DNA of 64,000 nt from Malus domestica. Taxonomy: Eukaryota; Streptophyta; Magnoliopsida; Rosales; Rosaceae. How positions within the stretch are numbered: position 1 is the first letter of the stretch; each line of letters opens with the position of its first letter. A program made the translations under genes and the position numbers. Positions 43,691 to 64,000 of the stretch are shown here, one piece after another. The stretch covers positions 22,597,501-22,661,500 of the forward strand of contig NC_091665.1 in NCBI RefSeq assembly GCF_042453785.1, in the 5' to 3' direction. The notes beneath the pieces were generated by a model. The model searched no databases, was not told the DNA's origin, and saw only the letters and a program-made list of their open reading frames with translations.

Positions 43691-44550
43691 ATATGTTACG
43701 AGATAACAAAGTACTCTCTACAATGATGCTGGCTACAACTCAATCTCTAGCTCATTACAAATTTATATCGTTAACATGTTCACGCGAGGCTGACTATAAC
43801 CCTTTTCTCTTACATTTCGGAACTAGTAGTGATCGTATAACAGAACCAGAAAATTTACATGGTCAGCGATTAAGTGCATTGGAATGGCTGTCCAAATAAG
43901 ACTTGATTTAGTCAGAGAGGGGCTGGTAAGTGTGGAAGTGGATCATATATTATTATACATAGTACAAAATATTAATATTCTGCCATGCAAATGTCAAAAA
44001 AAGAAAAAAAAAACAAATCTCTAGGTTTTAAAAACCATGGGTGCCAAACAGGGGGCGGGGGTGACAACTAGAAATGTTAAACTAAAACATAAAAAGATAA
44101 GAGAAGAAAAAAAAACAAACTTCCCTAATCCTCCTGTAAACTAAGTATAGCATATAATCATGACTGTTAGAATAATTATCTGTCAAAAATATGGGATTAT
44201 GGATCAAGTCAGTATGAAATTTGTTTATTTTATTTGAATATAATTGCAATTGGACAATGATACGATAAGGGCGTGTAAGTGATACAATAATGACTGATTC
44301 CTAACTATTGATGCATGCAAGACTCACTTGTATTTATGGTCAAGAATCACTCACGTTAGTCCTGACCTAGCAGTCCTTGCAATTATGTAATACAAAGTGA
44401 GTATACTGCATGAAGTGAAGAGAGCATGTAGCAATAGTTACATGGAAGAATCCAGGATTTGAAATTGTTACATGGAAGAATCTGTAATTATTGAGAAAGT
44501 GTGCTACGAGCCTACGACATTCTTTGTTTTCGGTTTTCTGAGTATCTTGT

Positions 44551-53320
<8,770 letters not shown>

Positions 53321-54739
53321 GATTTTAGAGTTTCTGCCAAGATTAAAACTTTGGCGCCATTATATAGAGTGAGCCAACGGTCAAAAAACTGCTATTTTGG
53401 CTCTGGAGCAAAGGCGTATACATCCCCTCCACAATCAGTTGGACATGAGCATTGCGTGAGGGGTAGATGGCAGAAGAAAGACGCATATTTAGCATACATT
53501 TGTTACACACTCATATGTTGCCTATTCCAAGTTTCGTGCCCTTTAACATGCAAACTGCCCGGAATTATGCAAAGGGTTGTTTTATTGACACCCTACAAAT
53601 TGTTAACTACACTCCATTTACATTTTGGGGCTTTTAGATTTTAGGACCTAAATAAGATTACTTTTAGATTATAACCTGCATGGTTTTCTCTATCTAATTT
53701 AAGTCCATATTTTAAAATCTTAACTCCATGTCATATTTAACTGCCTCTATCACATACACTATTTACAAAATTGCTATCCACATTTTCCTATTCAAATTTC
53801 AATGCATAATTAAGTCTAAAAATTAGGAATTGACATTCACACTCAAACCACCCATTAATAGATTTAATTCAAAATTCAAAAATTCAAAAATTTTTGGAAT
53901 GTACTAATAGGTACAAGAAAATAAATGAATTTTTTTTATTGATTAATTGTGAATATAAATGTGAAAGAAATGACAAAAATACATTACAAAAAGAAAAACA
54001 AAACATCACCACTAACACAATTTCCATCTCCACAAGAAAATGAACACCCATAAAAATTATAGGTACATTAACAAAGTGATATATATAGGTGCGGAAGTAT
54101 AAGTGCACAAGCATAGGTACGGAAGTATAAGTGCATAAGCATAGGTACGGAAGTATAAGTACGTAAACATAGGTATGGAAGTATAAATGCATAAACATAG
54201 GTACGTAATTCCGGTATGCAAATTTTACTCCATGTATCTTCATATGAGTACACAAATCATAGATTTAAAAATACGTATTGTCAATCTTCATAGACAACAA
54301 ATTATCATACATGAATAAACATAATTCATAGGTAAAAAATAGATTTGCAAGCCTTAGTTGTTCCATAATGCTAGAAACATATGAATCATGAGAATATACA
54401 ATTGAGAGAGATAAGAGATAATATAAAGGAGAAGTGTGTATGTGAGTTGGACATATTGCTCTTTCTAAATGAGACTTGATTGTGTAACCCGACATTCGGT
54501 ATAAACATTTCTTTTATTGATTTCAAAAATAAAACTGAAAGCTCAAAAGCCTAATAGTCAATATTTATGAGCTAAATCATAAGAAAAGGGCGATTTAATT
54601 AGGAACAAACAAAAATAATTCTTTTAATTAATTGACTCTTCAACTCCTATATGGAAAGTTGCTGAGTTGAATATAAAGTCAAAGCATTAAATATTTATGA
54701 GCTAAATCATAAGACATTTTCTGCTACCTCAGGGGTATG
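53321..54739. other. upstream region of squalene epoxidase, no gene
   Basis: The squalene epoxidase promoter should be just right of 53320; TTATATAGAG at 53360-53369 (plus strand, near palindromic) may be its TATA region. The rest is AT-rich with a short minisatellite and no coding signal. Confidence 0.5.
54087..54204. repeat. 28 bp minisatellite, 4 copies
   Basis: Units AGGTACGGAAGTATAAGTGC plus 8 bases start at 54087, 54115, 54143 and 54171. A partial fifth unit follows. Each copy differs at a few bases. Confidence 0.9.
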
Positions 54740-57560
54740 ACAAATTTGGGTATGTTCTTCCCTTATGAATCCTCGAGAGAAGTCATCGCCCTCTTCGGTC
54801 ATCAAGTTGATTGTTGCCTTGTTGGTTATGCTGATGCATGTTATTTATCTGACCTGCACAAGGCACTTTCTCAAACGGGTTACGTATTATGATTGGAAAC
54901 ATTGCAACTTCTTGGAGGTTTACCAAACATTCATTAGTTGTGACGACTCTTTTTCAAACCATGCTGAAATTCTCGCCTTGCATGAAGCTAATGAATGCTT
55001 TTAGCTGAGAGCAATTATGGAACATATTCGAAGTACTAGCGGTCTTTCTATCGTCGTTGATGTCCCTACAATGATTTTTGACAACAACGCTACTTGTATC
55101 AACCAACTGAAGAAATGATACTGATAAGTGAATTTTATATTATATATTTAACCCTATTCTTGGTATATTTTTATTCATATTTTGGAAGAATTTTGATACT
55201 TTGAATTGTATTTTCAATATAGGACTCTCGACTTTCTCTGAAGCAAAATGGAGTCAAATGGACGAATTTTGGAGTAATTCCAATTGGAAGACGTTCTTGA
55301 GTCAATTAGCTTGATCGTATCAAAATTTGGGATTTTTCCATCAAGCGGTTATTTTATGGCGATAAAATAAAGGAGCGATGCGCGGTGCTGGAAAATGACG
55401 TTTCTGGGCTTAAAGTGCGTTTTTTGGAGCACAAGATGACCTCGGATGGTTTCGTGGCCTTTTGGAGATGTGTTCGGAACGTCCTTATCTTTAAAACAAC
55501 CTATCTTGGGCCTGATTTGGAGGAGATCTGAGGCTAAAACGTGGCTGGATAAGTACTTGGCAGATTCTCCTAGTTTAATTAGGGTTTTATTTTCTAAGAT
55601 ATTTTTTTATTATTTTTCTTAGTTTCCTAGTTGGAATAAGAAACCTATGTCTTAGGGTTTGTAAGGGCTGAGCAAATATATTGCTTTGGCCGTCTACAAT
55701 TTTGTGGACGCTTATTATTATTCAACTTCAGAGACAAAGAACTTGGCTAGGGTTCTTGGAGATTTTCTACTTTAAGGTGCTTTCATTCCTTTTGTTTTTA
55801 ATAATATTTTCTATGATTTCAATTATGAATATGCATAACTAATTCCTTTTGCTAGGGCGAAGCCTTGAGCCTTAGCATGAATATGTAATTTTTATTTAAT
55901 TGCTTATGATTGATTGCATGCACACTTTGAATTATTGATCACTGTTTCAAACTATCTAATTATCTTGATGATTGGCCACCATTAGGATGTTTAGGCAAGT
56001 AATTGGATGCAATTCGGTCGGAATATCACCGGAGGATTGAGTATTGCTTCTTGTGATTGATAATTGTAATTTCATCTAAGGCGAATATCACGTTCTTAGG
56101 GGTTGCATGGTTCTTCAAAAGGTTTTCATAAAACTTAATGAGTCTTGTATGTTCATATTTGATCTGAATATCACAGACGGATTGCATGTTAGATATACGT
56201 TCTTGCTTGAATATCACGAGGAGAATATGTATTAGGAAAATCTAACCTTCGAAGTGGCATGTGTAAATTGTAAGTAATTGGTAGAAATTCATAGGATTGC
56301 TAGGTGATGGTGGAACCCTAGTGCCTTTATAAATTGGTATTTAAAACTCTTTTCTTCGATTATTTTAGTTTTTGTTTAAAATTCGTTTTTAATATTACCC
56401 ACTCTCAAACTCTCTTTTCTCAAGTTTTAATTCTAAGTATTTAATTAGGAATTGTTTCTACATAAGTTATCCAAATAGTCCTTGAGGAAAACGACTTTGC
56501 ATGAGCATCTATACTACAATATCCTTGTATTCTTGCAAGTATTTCATGTGATTTTGATTTCATGTGATTTTGACCCTATTTGCATAGACGTTAAAAATCC
56601 TATCAGATACATCAAGGGAGACAACAGCAAGCCGGCAAAGTTCTTTTATTCTCATCAGCAACAACAGTATCAGAACATTGAAGTCAAGCAAATCTATTCC
56701 CAAGACAACTTGGCCGATCTCTTTACGAAGTCACTGCCCAAGTTTACTTTTCAAAAGCTTGTCCAAGGAATCAGAATGTGTAAATTTTATGACCTGAATA
56801 ACTTGTAGTTCTCTTATTTGGAAGTTTTGTCAAACTAAGGGGGAGTATCCAGAAGTATACTCACTTAATCTTAATGTATTATTTTTTCCTACGATTAGGA
56901 GCATTTTTCCTACTGAGTTTTGCTATCTATTGAGGTTTTGATGAGGCAACCATCCTCAGATGGTCATACCCTTATGAGGTATACTACTTTCATCCCGTAT
57001 GACGTTTGTTTTTGATATTATGCATACTTCTCACGTTTCTCCTTAGCCTATGGGTTTTTCACCTATTTTGGCTTTTGCCATAGTAAGGTTTTGTGAGTTT
57101 TACTGCAATGCATGCTACTCACAATGCATGTTTTCGTTAGTTTGAGTTATCAGCTTATCTACTTCATCCGCTAAAGACCTAATGCAATGTTTTGTTTGAG
57201 TATTTACACACTCAAGGGGAATGTTGCAATCCTATTAGATTATGAATGTGATCGTGCAAATCCAATCATATCTTAGGCTATCCTTGTGGAATTCTACTAT
57301 ATCTCTTTAGATTATATATTATCCTATTAGGGTTGTAATCCTATTGGGGTAAGAAATTTACCTTCCCTACTAGTATAAATAAAGGCACAATAGGATGAGA
57401 TAAAACACACCTTAGAATCACACATCTCTCTCTTTCCTCTACTGCCGCCGCACCTTTCACTCTGTCTGTCCTTTGTATTGTTCTAACTTGCTATATATTT
57501 TTATTTTTCTAGTTCATTGACCCAACCTAAATTTCAATACGCAAGCCAAGAATCAATTCA
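54740..57560 (+). mobile_element. Ty1/copia remnant: RNase H end and 3' LTR
   Basis: Coding relics read VGYADACYLSDLHKALSQTG, SNHAEILALHEANE, VPTMIFDNNATCINQLKK, and after an insertion YIKGDNSKPAKFFYSHQQQQ and IYSQDNLADLFTKSLPKFTF. This is the copia RNase H region at the end of pol, ending at 56808. Frameshifts break the first part. Purine tracts follow (CTAAGGGGGAG near 56840; CTCAAGGGGAA at 57211-57221), then a likely 3' LTR starting TGTTGCAATCC at 57222 with TATAAATAAAGG inside. The 5' part of the element is missing and the LTR end is approximate. Confidence 0.75.
55122..56605 (+). mobile_element. solo LTR inserted in copia RNase H
   Basis: The 1484 bp unit runs TGATAAGTGAATTTTA...AAATCCTATCA, with GATAC on both sides (55117-55121, 56606-56610). 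It cuts the copia frame between QLKK and the GYIKGD-type codons. There is no internal region or ORF. The family is probably gypsy, but this is not certain. Confidence 0.85.
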
Positions 57561-57693
57561 AATTCAACATCCTCATTTACTTATTAGCCAATAGAAGCAC
57601 TACCTGCGTAAATAAAGTAGTATAAAAACAAACATGTAATTGATTAGTCTTGTTTGGTTTAGAGTCGTTTATAAAACTCAAAATTGTAACCAA

Positions 57694-58055
57694 TGTTGTA
57701 AAATCGATGGTGGGTGCAGTGGAATAAATAAACAAGACACAAAATTTACGACGTTCCTCTACAGTCAGTGTGACTAGAGTACGTCATCGGGGCAACAGTG
57801 GTGCTTTCATTATAATTTAGAATAATAGGAGTACAAAAATAACTCTCTATTATCTCCTCTCCTCTTCCTCTCTTTTCTCTCTTCATCTTCCGTGAACTTT
57901 GTGGCTTCTATGTATTTTCTCTCATCCTCAACATTCCCTTTTATAGGCATAGACGATAGTGCCTGCTGCCTTGCTGCCAACTAAGCTACAGTGCTCTAAA
58001 GTGGTTGATATAGTCATCCATTACATCATTTAGTGGTCAGCCACCAATATTTACA
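57694..58055 (-). repeat. 3' LTR of the minus-strand copia element
   Basis: 362 bp, repeated at 61185-61538 with small changes, including an 8 bp extra segment (CTTGCTGC). Confidence 0.85.
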
Positions 58056-61000
58056 ACACTCCCCCTTGGATGACCACAAATCTTTGATTGACTCGTTAAA
58101 ATCTTGATCTATTTTTGGATGCTCCCCCTGATAAGTAGTACCATATCTATTGTGCTTATTGACTTTCCATAGACTTGTTCTTGAACTGGGTTGGAGGGCC
58201 TTCTACTAGACTTCCTCCAAAGGTCTGAATTTTACTCCTTGTATCTGGAGCTGAATTTGATTCAAGGGTGGTAGATACTTAATCTTAAATTGGACTTGTG
58301 ATTTCTTTAGGGGTCGTCGATGTTTGATCTTGAATGAAATTGGACCATGAGGAGCTTCACGTGGCAAGTGATCTTCGGCTTTGTCGGGGATGAATCAACA
58401 TGTGTTTGTTGCGCTTGTCTCCACGTGTTTCAATGTATCATTTTCACTTGCCTTACTTGCTCCCCTTGCATAAGTGGTATTTTCCCTGGTTGTCCCCCAT
58501 GCCCCTCATGCATGTGTGGCATATTCTCTTGTAGTATTTGTCCCTTGATGCAGGAGTGGAATGCAACCCTTGCATTTGGATGGTTCATCACTTTTTGGTG
58601 ATTGGAGACCTAGCTCCAACAACAGTTGAAGATGGCTACTCGAGAGAAATACTAGGTAAGCAATTAGGAAAGGTTCCAGGCAATCGATTCCTTATCGGAA
58701 GTTTGAGTGGAGGTTCCAACATATTGCTTTCTTTATCCTTGTCTTTGCAGGTAAGAACAAGGACAAAGAAAAGGACATGGAGATTGCATGATATGAGATA
58801 CTTTTGCTCTCATGCCTGATGATATAAGATACTCTTGATCTGGTATGACTTGTTATGAAGAGGTATTCTCGGAGAGAAAGAAAATTAAGTATGTTGAGAG
58901 GTTTGGTTGCAGATGCATTTTCGGCAATGAGAGAGAGAGAGAGAGTTAGGAGTTTTGGATGTGTGCCTTGTTATGGAGGATGAAGGTCGACATATATAGG
59001 GATTTCCCCAATAGTAGGTAATGGTGTGGATATGGCTTTGTCATCCACACTTGTCATGCTTCCGGCATGTAATAGTTATGCTACGGGAATGCAATTGTTT
59101 AGTAGTGCGATATTCTTTTCTTTTCAAATGACTGAACCTTTTGAGTCTGAAGGTTTGCCACGCTTCAAGCGCGCAATAGATAAATCATTTACTGCATCAC
59201 TATATTTCATCACTTTCATTGCATCATTAAATGCATTTGGCATTTGATTGATATATTGTTGCATCATTCAATTATTCTTTTTTCATTTTCATGTTGATTG
59301 CTTCGTGAATCAAAATAAGACATTCTTTTCGTTCTTCTGGAACGGTATTTTCTCATCATTCTTCTAGAATGATATTTTCTCATTGTTCTTCTGGAACGAT
59401 ATTTTCTCCCTCTAACGGCGGGAAAACTGTCTTATCAAAATGATAGTCCACAAACCACGCGGTAAACATATCCCCAGTCAAGGGTTCTAAATATTGAATG
59501 ATAGATAATGTTCAACATCAATGCCTAATCCGCGATGATGCCTTATTTCAGTACGTTGTAGCAGTGTAATAGGCACATAGATAACACAAGCAAAAACTCT
59601 ATATGTATAATGTTTGGCTGGTTCCCAAACTTGAGTTATATTGAGAAGTATTGATGGTTGATAACAAATTTCAACCGAACTAATACTGCATCATGCAAAA
59701 TAGAATGTACTTATGTAAAAACTGGCAATTTTGTTTTCATGAGTAGAGTGCGGGTAATCAATTTCATCCACTTAATAAATGCTTCTGCTAAACCATTTTG
59801 AGTATGGACATAAGGAACTTCTGGTCTTTATTTATATCATCATTTACATGAATCAAGGAACTTCTAATCCTTATTTAATAGTCTGAGACTCTTATGACCT
59901 TTATTACAATTAAGTTGAGGCACTACGACAGTTCAAACTTACGGTGCTCATCAATGAACTTCATGTCCTGATCTTGAGGATCAAAGGACTTCATGCCCAA
60001 TCTTTTTTGTATGATGGAACTTCGGGTCCAATCATTTTTATATGATGAGGATCAAGAAACTGTAGGTTCTGATCTAATCAAAGAAATTTGGGTCCTTGTT
60101 ATACTCATTGTAACAAAAGATAAGTATAATAAATAAATTAAAGCAATAGGTGGTAATTCCAGCCATAGTAATAAATTGCATTTAAGCAAATAAAGCTTGT
60201 GACAAGGGCTTTAATTCAGCACCACTCACATAAATCAAAACTTAAAGCAGTAGGCGGTAAAACCGTCCATGATAAATAAATTGCTTTAAAGTAAATAGAA
60301 CTTGTGAAAGGGTTTTGAACCAACACCAATTCACATAAATAACAAGAAGTATCAGACCCCTTTTTATTTATTATTTTTCTTTCTTTTGTCAACATTTATT
60401 TCAAACCTTTATTAATTTTTTTCTTTCCTTCTGTAGCATGGTGCCATGCACCAACCCAAAGCTTTTGTCTTTATTTATTATTTTGACCAAATGGTGTCGT
60501 GCATCATTCAAATCCCTTTATATATATTTTTTATTATTTTTCTTAGGGTGCAGTCAACACCACACATTTCCAAACTTTTTTCACATGTGTCTTACCATTC
60601 TATCAATCCCCCTTTTCTATTATTTTTCTTCCTTATCTGTCTTTGCCAGTCTCAAAACGCAGGGCCAGCTGGGTTGTTGTTGAGGTTGCCCAAATTCAAT
60701 TCAATCCAAAAAGGCTACCACAGATTGGAGTTTTTCTTGCATGACCCAGGGAACATGGCATCGTGAAGCAAGAACCTCAATGCAGAGACATAGATGACAA
60801 CGGGGTTGATGGAGGCACAAGAGAGGAAGGCTTGTGTGGAGTTAGTTCTGCCATCAACATTTCAGACAACTGAGGATTCATAGGAGTCCTTGGAATCCGT
60901 TGAAAACAACGTGATCTGGGTTTCTAAGTTTGATGAGATTCTTCTAGATCTCTAGAAACCAATCATCAAGTACGAGTTTTCTCATCATGTGACGACTACA

Positions 61001-61184
61001 GGTCGTAGATTTTCAATTCTCATCGAAATTCGGTGGGACGCTTCTGGTGCGGTGGGAGAGAGAAAATGGACATACCTTTTATTCTGTGCGATTTTAGTTG
61101 ACGGAGGTGAGAGGTAGATAGTGCTTCACCTGATTTATGGCGTTGTGCTTTCCACTAACATGAGAGCTTCTCGTGCTGATAATG

Positions 61185-61538
61185 TGTTGTAAAATCGATG
61201 GTGGGTGCAATGGAATAAATAAACAAGATACAAAATTTACGAGGTTCCTCTACAGTCAGTGTAACTGAAGTACGTCCTTGGGGCAACAGTGGTGCTTTCA
61301 CTGTAATTTAGAATAATAGGATTACAGAAATAACTCTCTATTATCTCCTCTCATCTTCCTCTCTTTTCTCTCTTCCTCTTCAGTAAACTTTGTGGCTTCT
61401 ATGTATTTTCTCTCATCCTCAACATTCCCTTTTATAGGCACAGATGATAGTGCTTGCTGCCAACTAAGCTACAGTGCTCTAAAGTGGTTGATATAGTCAT
61501 CCATTACATCATTTAGTGGTCAATCACCAATGTTTACA
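61185..61538 (-). repeat. 5' LTR of the minus-strand copia element
   Basis: 354 bp, TGTTGTAAAATCGATGG...CCAATGTTTACA in plus orientation, next to the ATTATCAGCACGAG primer-site-like sequence on minus. Confidence 0.85.
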
Positions 61539-62972
61539 AAATCAAATCAATTTATTACGGTTTGGGTTTGGTTGTAGGCTGGTTGGCTTTGTTTTTGGGC
61601 AAAACAACACCAAATCGATCATTGCACAGTTGTATTGACGCCCACCCTTATTGACATACTAGTAACTAAATCGTTCAATTATGAATTATATTTAATGTTT
61701 ATATAGTAATTCATTACTGGTGTTTTTTAATAAAAACGATATTCTACACTAATCTACGCTAAGGGCATTTTTACACCGCCAAATTGCCCCACCTATTGGG
61801 TGACTGAATCCCTCAATCTCTCCAAAAGCTGCTCCAGCCCACGCCCATCATTAGGGCAATCCAGTGGGCCTATCTCCCACGGATCGAGCAATTAGGTGAG
61901 AATGGCCTAACTTCTTGCTTGAGGCTATTTGACGTCACCCACATTCATAAATTTTTGCCTCAAGTGTGTGGAGTTCACATGTGATTTTAGGCGTTTGAGC
62001 TGACAACATGCTGGCTTATGCCCATGTGGCACAACTTGGGTTGTTGGATTGCAAAAAAATGTAATCCAATACTCTATATTATTCATTTAGAAAAAAAAAA
62101 AGAATATAGAAAAAATGGAAAAAAAAACTAAGAGAATTTGAAATTAAACATGATATTATTTAAAAAAAAAACTCAATGCCAATTGCTTTGTAATTCATTT
62201 ATAGGCTAGAAATGCCTTAGGCAATTACTGTTCACTAACGCAATAATTGTTAATTGCCCAATAACCCTGGAAATTATCGCCCTTAGGGATGTAGCCAATT
62301 TGAATTTAAGAGGATTTTAATAGACTTTTTTAAATGACAGATTTCAAATGATAGACTTTACAATTTTATATAGATTGTAACAGATATATATATATTTGTA
62401 TGGATTTGTGTGGATCATTTCTTGGATTTCTTAGGATTTTGAAAAAAAATTGATGACCACACGTAGAGTTGAGGGATCATTTTTAATGAAATCCTGGCAC
62501 AGATTAACCTTCCTTATCACCTACTTGAGCACCAAATGACGCACATAGAAGCACTTGCCTCTCGTGAAGAAGGAGAGCACGAGACTGGAAGCAAAAAACC
62601 TAAGGATAAATCGACCCCAATTGCCAATGCAAGAAGAATCAAGGACCGATGCATGTTCAGTTATGGGTCTTTTCTCCCTTGATAAATTGGGGCAATATAG
62701 AATATGGGTTGAAAGATAATTTTTTTCATTTTCAGATTTTGTTGGTGCGAATGAAAAGCCAGGTCGAATGTGCGTAGTCGGTCATCGTTCTTTCTTTTCA
62801 AAGTTGAGATGGTCATCGAGGATCGACAACGATATCATCATACGATTAGATTTTTTATTTGTGTATCTATATTTTTATGTGTACTCTATAATTCTACTTT
62901 TCTTTTTCACTATCCAAAATATCCAAAATAATAAAAAATAAAGAAAATAAAAATGTGGTTGTGATCAACTTA
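61539..62972. other. intergenic DNA, possible MITE
   Basis: There is no coding signal. CTAAGGGC at about 61759 and GCCCTTAG at about 62278 are inverted and enclose about 520 bp with scattered AATTGCCC motifs, which suggests an old MITE. The rest is AT-rich. Confidence 0.35.
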
Positions 62973-63348
62973 GGGCTGGTTTGGTATTGCTGTGCTTTGA
63001 AAAAAAGCTGCTGTGAGAATAAGCGGCTGTGCTGTGAGAATAAGCGGCTGTGAAATAAAGCCAGTAGAGTGTTTGGTAAATTTTTTTGTGAAAGTGCTTT
63101 TGGAAAAAAAATCAGGATGATAGTGTGTCTTTTCATTAAAGGAGCACCGTAGCTCCGTGTGCTTTGAAAAAACTAGCTTTTTTTCAAAGCAGCAAATAGC
63201 AGCTTCAGCTTTTCCTTTGATTTTCAGCTTATTCTCACAGCAGCTTCCAAAATAAGCCATTTTTTTTCAGTTTACCAAACACAAAAATGACCCTCAGCTT
63301 TTTATCACAGTGGCTTTTTTTAAAATCACCTCAATCCCAAACGGGGCC
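62973..63348. mobile_element. Tourist-like (PIF/Harbinger) MITE, 376 bp
   Basis: The ends GGGCTGGTTTGGTATTG and CAATCCCAAACGGGGCC are inverted and flanked by TTA on both sides (62970-62972, 63349-63351). Internal GAGAATAAGC and GCTTATTCTC also pair. It has the GGCC-GTTTGG end typical of Tourist-like MITEs and no ORF of its own. Confidence 0.85.
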
Positions 63349-63351
63349 TTA

Positions 63352-64000
63352 GCCCAATCGGACGCAGAACAAAACAAGAAAGGTTGCAACTCACAAGTAC
63401 AGACGCATATGCAAAGAAAAGACATTAGGATTTTTTTTTCTTTCAAGTTATGAAAAGGGAAAAACCTGAAATGAAAAGGGAAAACTCCGGAAATTCAAAC
63501 CTACAATTCTTCATAATCCAATATTTTTTTTACGATTAGAACTTGCTACAAAAATATCCATGATGGATGAGGATGAAGAAGATGAAGTTGAAGAGAAGAT
63601 ATGTCCCAAAGATGACGAAGGTATAGACGAAGAAGAAGAGGTTGGCAGGTTCTCTTCTGTTTGAGCTTATGGGGTGTGAAAGAAATCAAAGAGGGAGGAG
63701 GGTTGGATTATTGATGGCATTTGGTACACTCACCTTAGGATCCATCTAAATCCCCAATCATCTTAGCAGACATTGAAGAAAAATTCCTTGTCACTTTGTC
63801 GCTCCAAAATCTTTTGGCAAACACTAAAACATGACTTATAAAAAAGGCTTAAATGCTAAAATGGTCCCTGTATTTTAGTCATTGAGTCAATTTAATCTCT
63901 GTGTTTTCAATTTGACCAATTTGGTTATCTTTGTTAGCCTATTAAGGACATTTCCATCCAATTTATGTAAAAAAATATAAATTATTATAAACTTATTTAT
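63352..64000. other. intergenic DNA to the window end
   Basis: AT-rich DNA. A short acidic open stretch near 63560-63660 (GATGAGGATGAAGAAGATG) encodes mainly Asp/Glu and is too short to call a gene. Nothing else is recognised. Confidence 0.4.

Larger units (their letters stand above)
57694..61538 (-). mobile_element. Ty1/copia element, decayed, 3.85 kb
   Basis: Direct LTRs lie at 57694-58055 and 61185-61538. On the minus strand a purine tract (AAGGGGGAGTGT) precedes the left LTR, and a primer-site-like ATTATCAGCACGAG follows the right LTR, so the element runs right to left. Integrase-region relics on minus read VHTQNGLAEAFIKWMKLI (about 59745-59815) and YLEPLTGDMFTAWFVDYHFD (59.43-59.5 kb), with stops between. 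RT and RNase H are missing. A LARD-related segment (58.1-59.0 kb) fills part of the interior. No clean target duplication was found. Confidence 0.8.

Noticed and set aside
54765..55004. 79-codon ORF starting MNPREKSSPSSV
   Set aside because: It is a frame-shifted reading over the copia RNase H relic; only its last residues are in the true frame.

Overview
This is nuclear DNA from a flowering plant, most likely a woody Rosaceae species of the apple/pear group. The evidence is plant-type genes with many short GT-AG introns, AT-rich intergenic DNA, and dense nested plant transposons, including three copies of the 5S-carrying Cassandra LTR. The species call is an inference from protein and repeat style; no database was searched. 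All exon coordinates were read by eye from splice signals and frame continuity.

The left third (1-29.3 kb) is gene-rich. In order it holds: the 3' half of a CNNM/DUF21-CBS membrane protein gene (+); a lysine/arginine/serine-rich putative splicing-related protein (-); plastid LL-diaminopimelate aminotransferase of lysine synthesis (+, 10 exons, 462 aa); a 9.5-17.4 kb block of DNA transposons and LTR DNA; adenylosuccinate synthetase of AMP synthesis (+, 4 coding exons, 493 aa, one GC-AG intron); and a 23-exon ARM/HEAT-like repeat protein (-, 1106 aa). The last two genes are convergent. The aminotransferase and the K/R/S-rich gene are divergent and share a short upstream region.

From 29.3 to 41.6 kb there are almost only nested transposons. 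A 4.5 kb LTR element without gag-pol sits inside a foldback element. A hAT-like element lies next to it. A 162 bp MITE was split by a 2.4 kb hAT-like element carrying 346 bp tandem repeats. Then come a Cassandra solo LTR and a decayed Ty3/gypsy gag.

From 41.6 to 53.3 kb there are two squalene epoxidase copies in tandem on the minus strand. The upstream copy looks intact (8 exons, 516 aa), but its last exon lies behind a 6.2 kb intron filled with two LINE pieces, a Cassandra solo LTR and a repetitive unit that itself carries a 224-codon ORF. The downstream copy is a pseudogene with a stop codon, ruined splice sites and a 3' end lost to the gypsy remnant.

From 53.3 to 64 kb there are Ty1/copia remnants on both strands, a solo LTR inserted in a copia RNase H region, and a Tourist-like MITE. 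The most unusual item is a 2.67 kb chimeric LTR element (13,247-15,912). Its left LTR belongs to a long-LTR family and its right LTR is Cassandra, yet one 5 bp target duplication flanks both. No CRISPR array, tRNA gene or functional rRNA gene was recognised.
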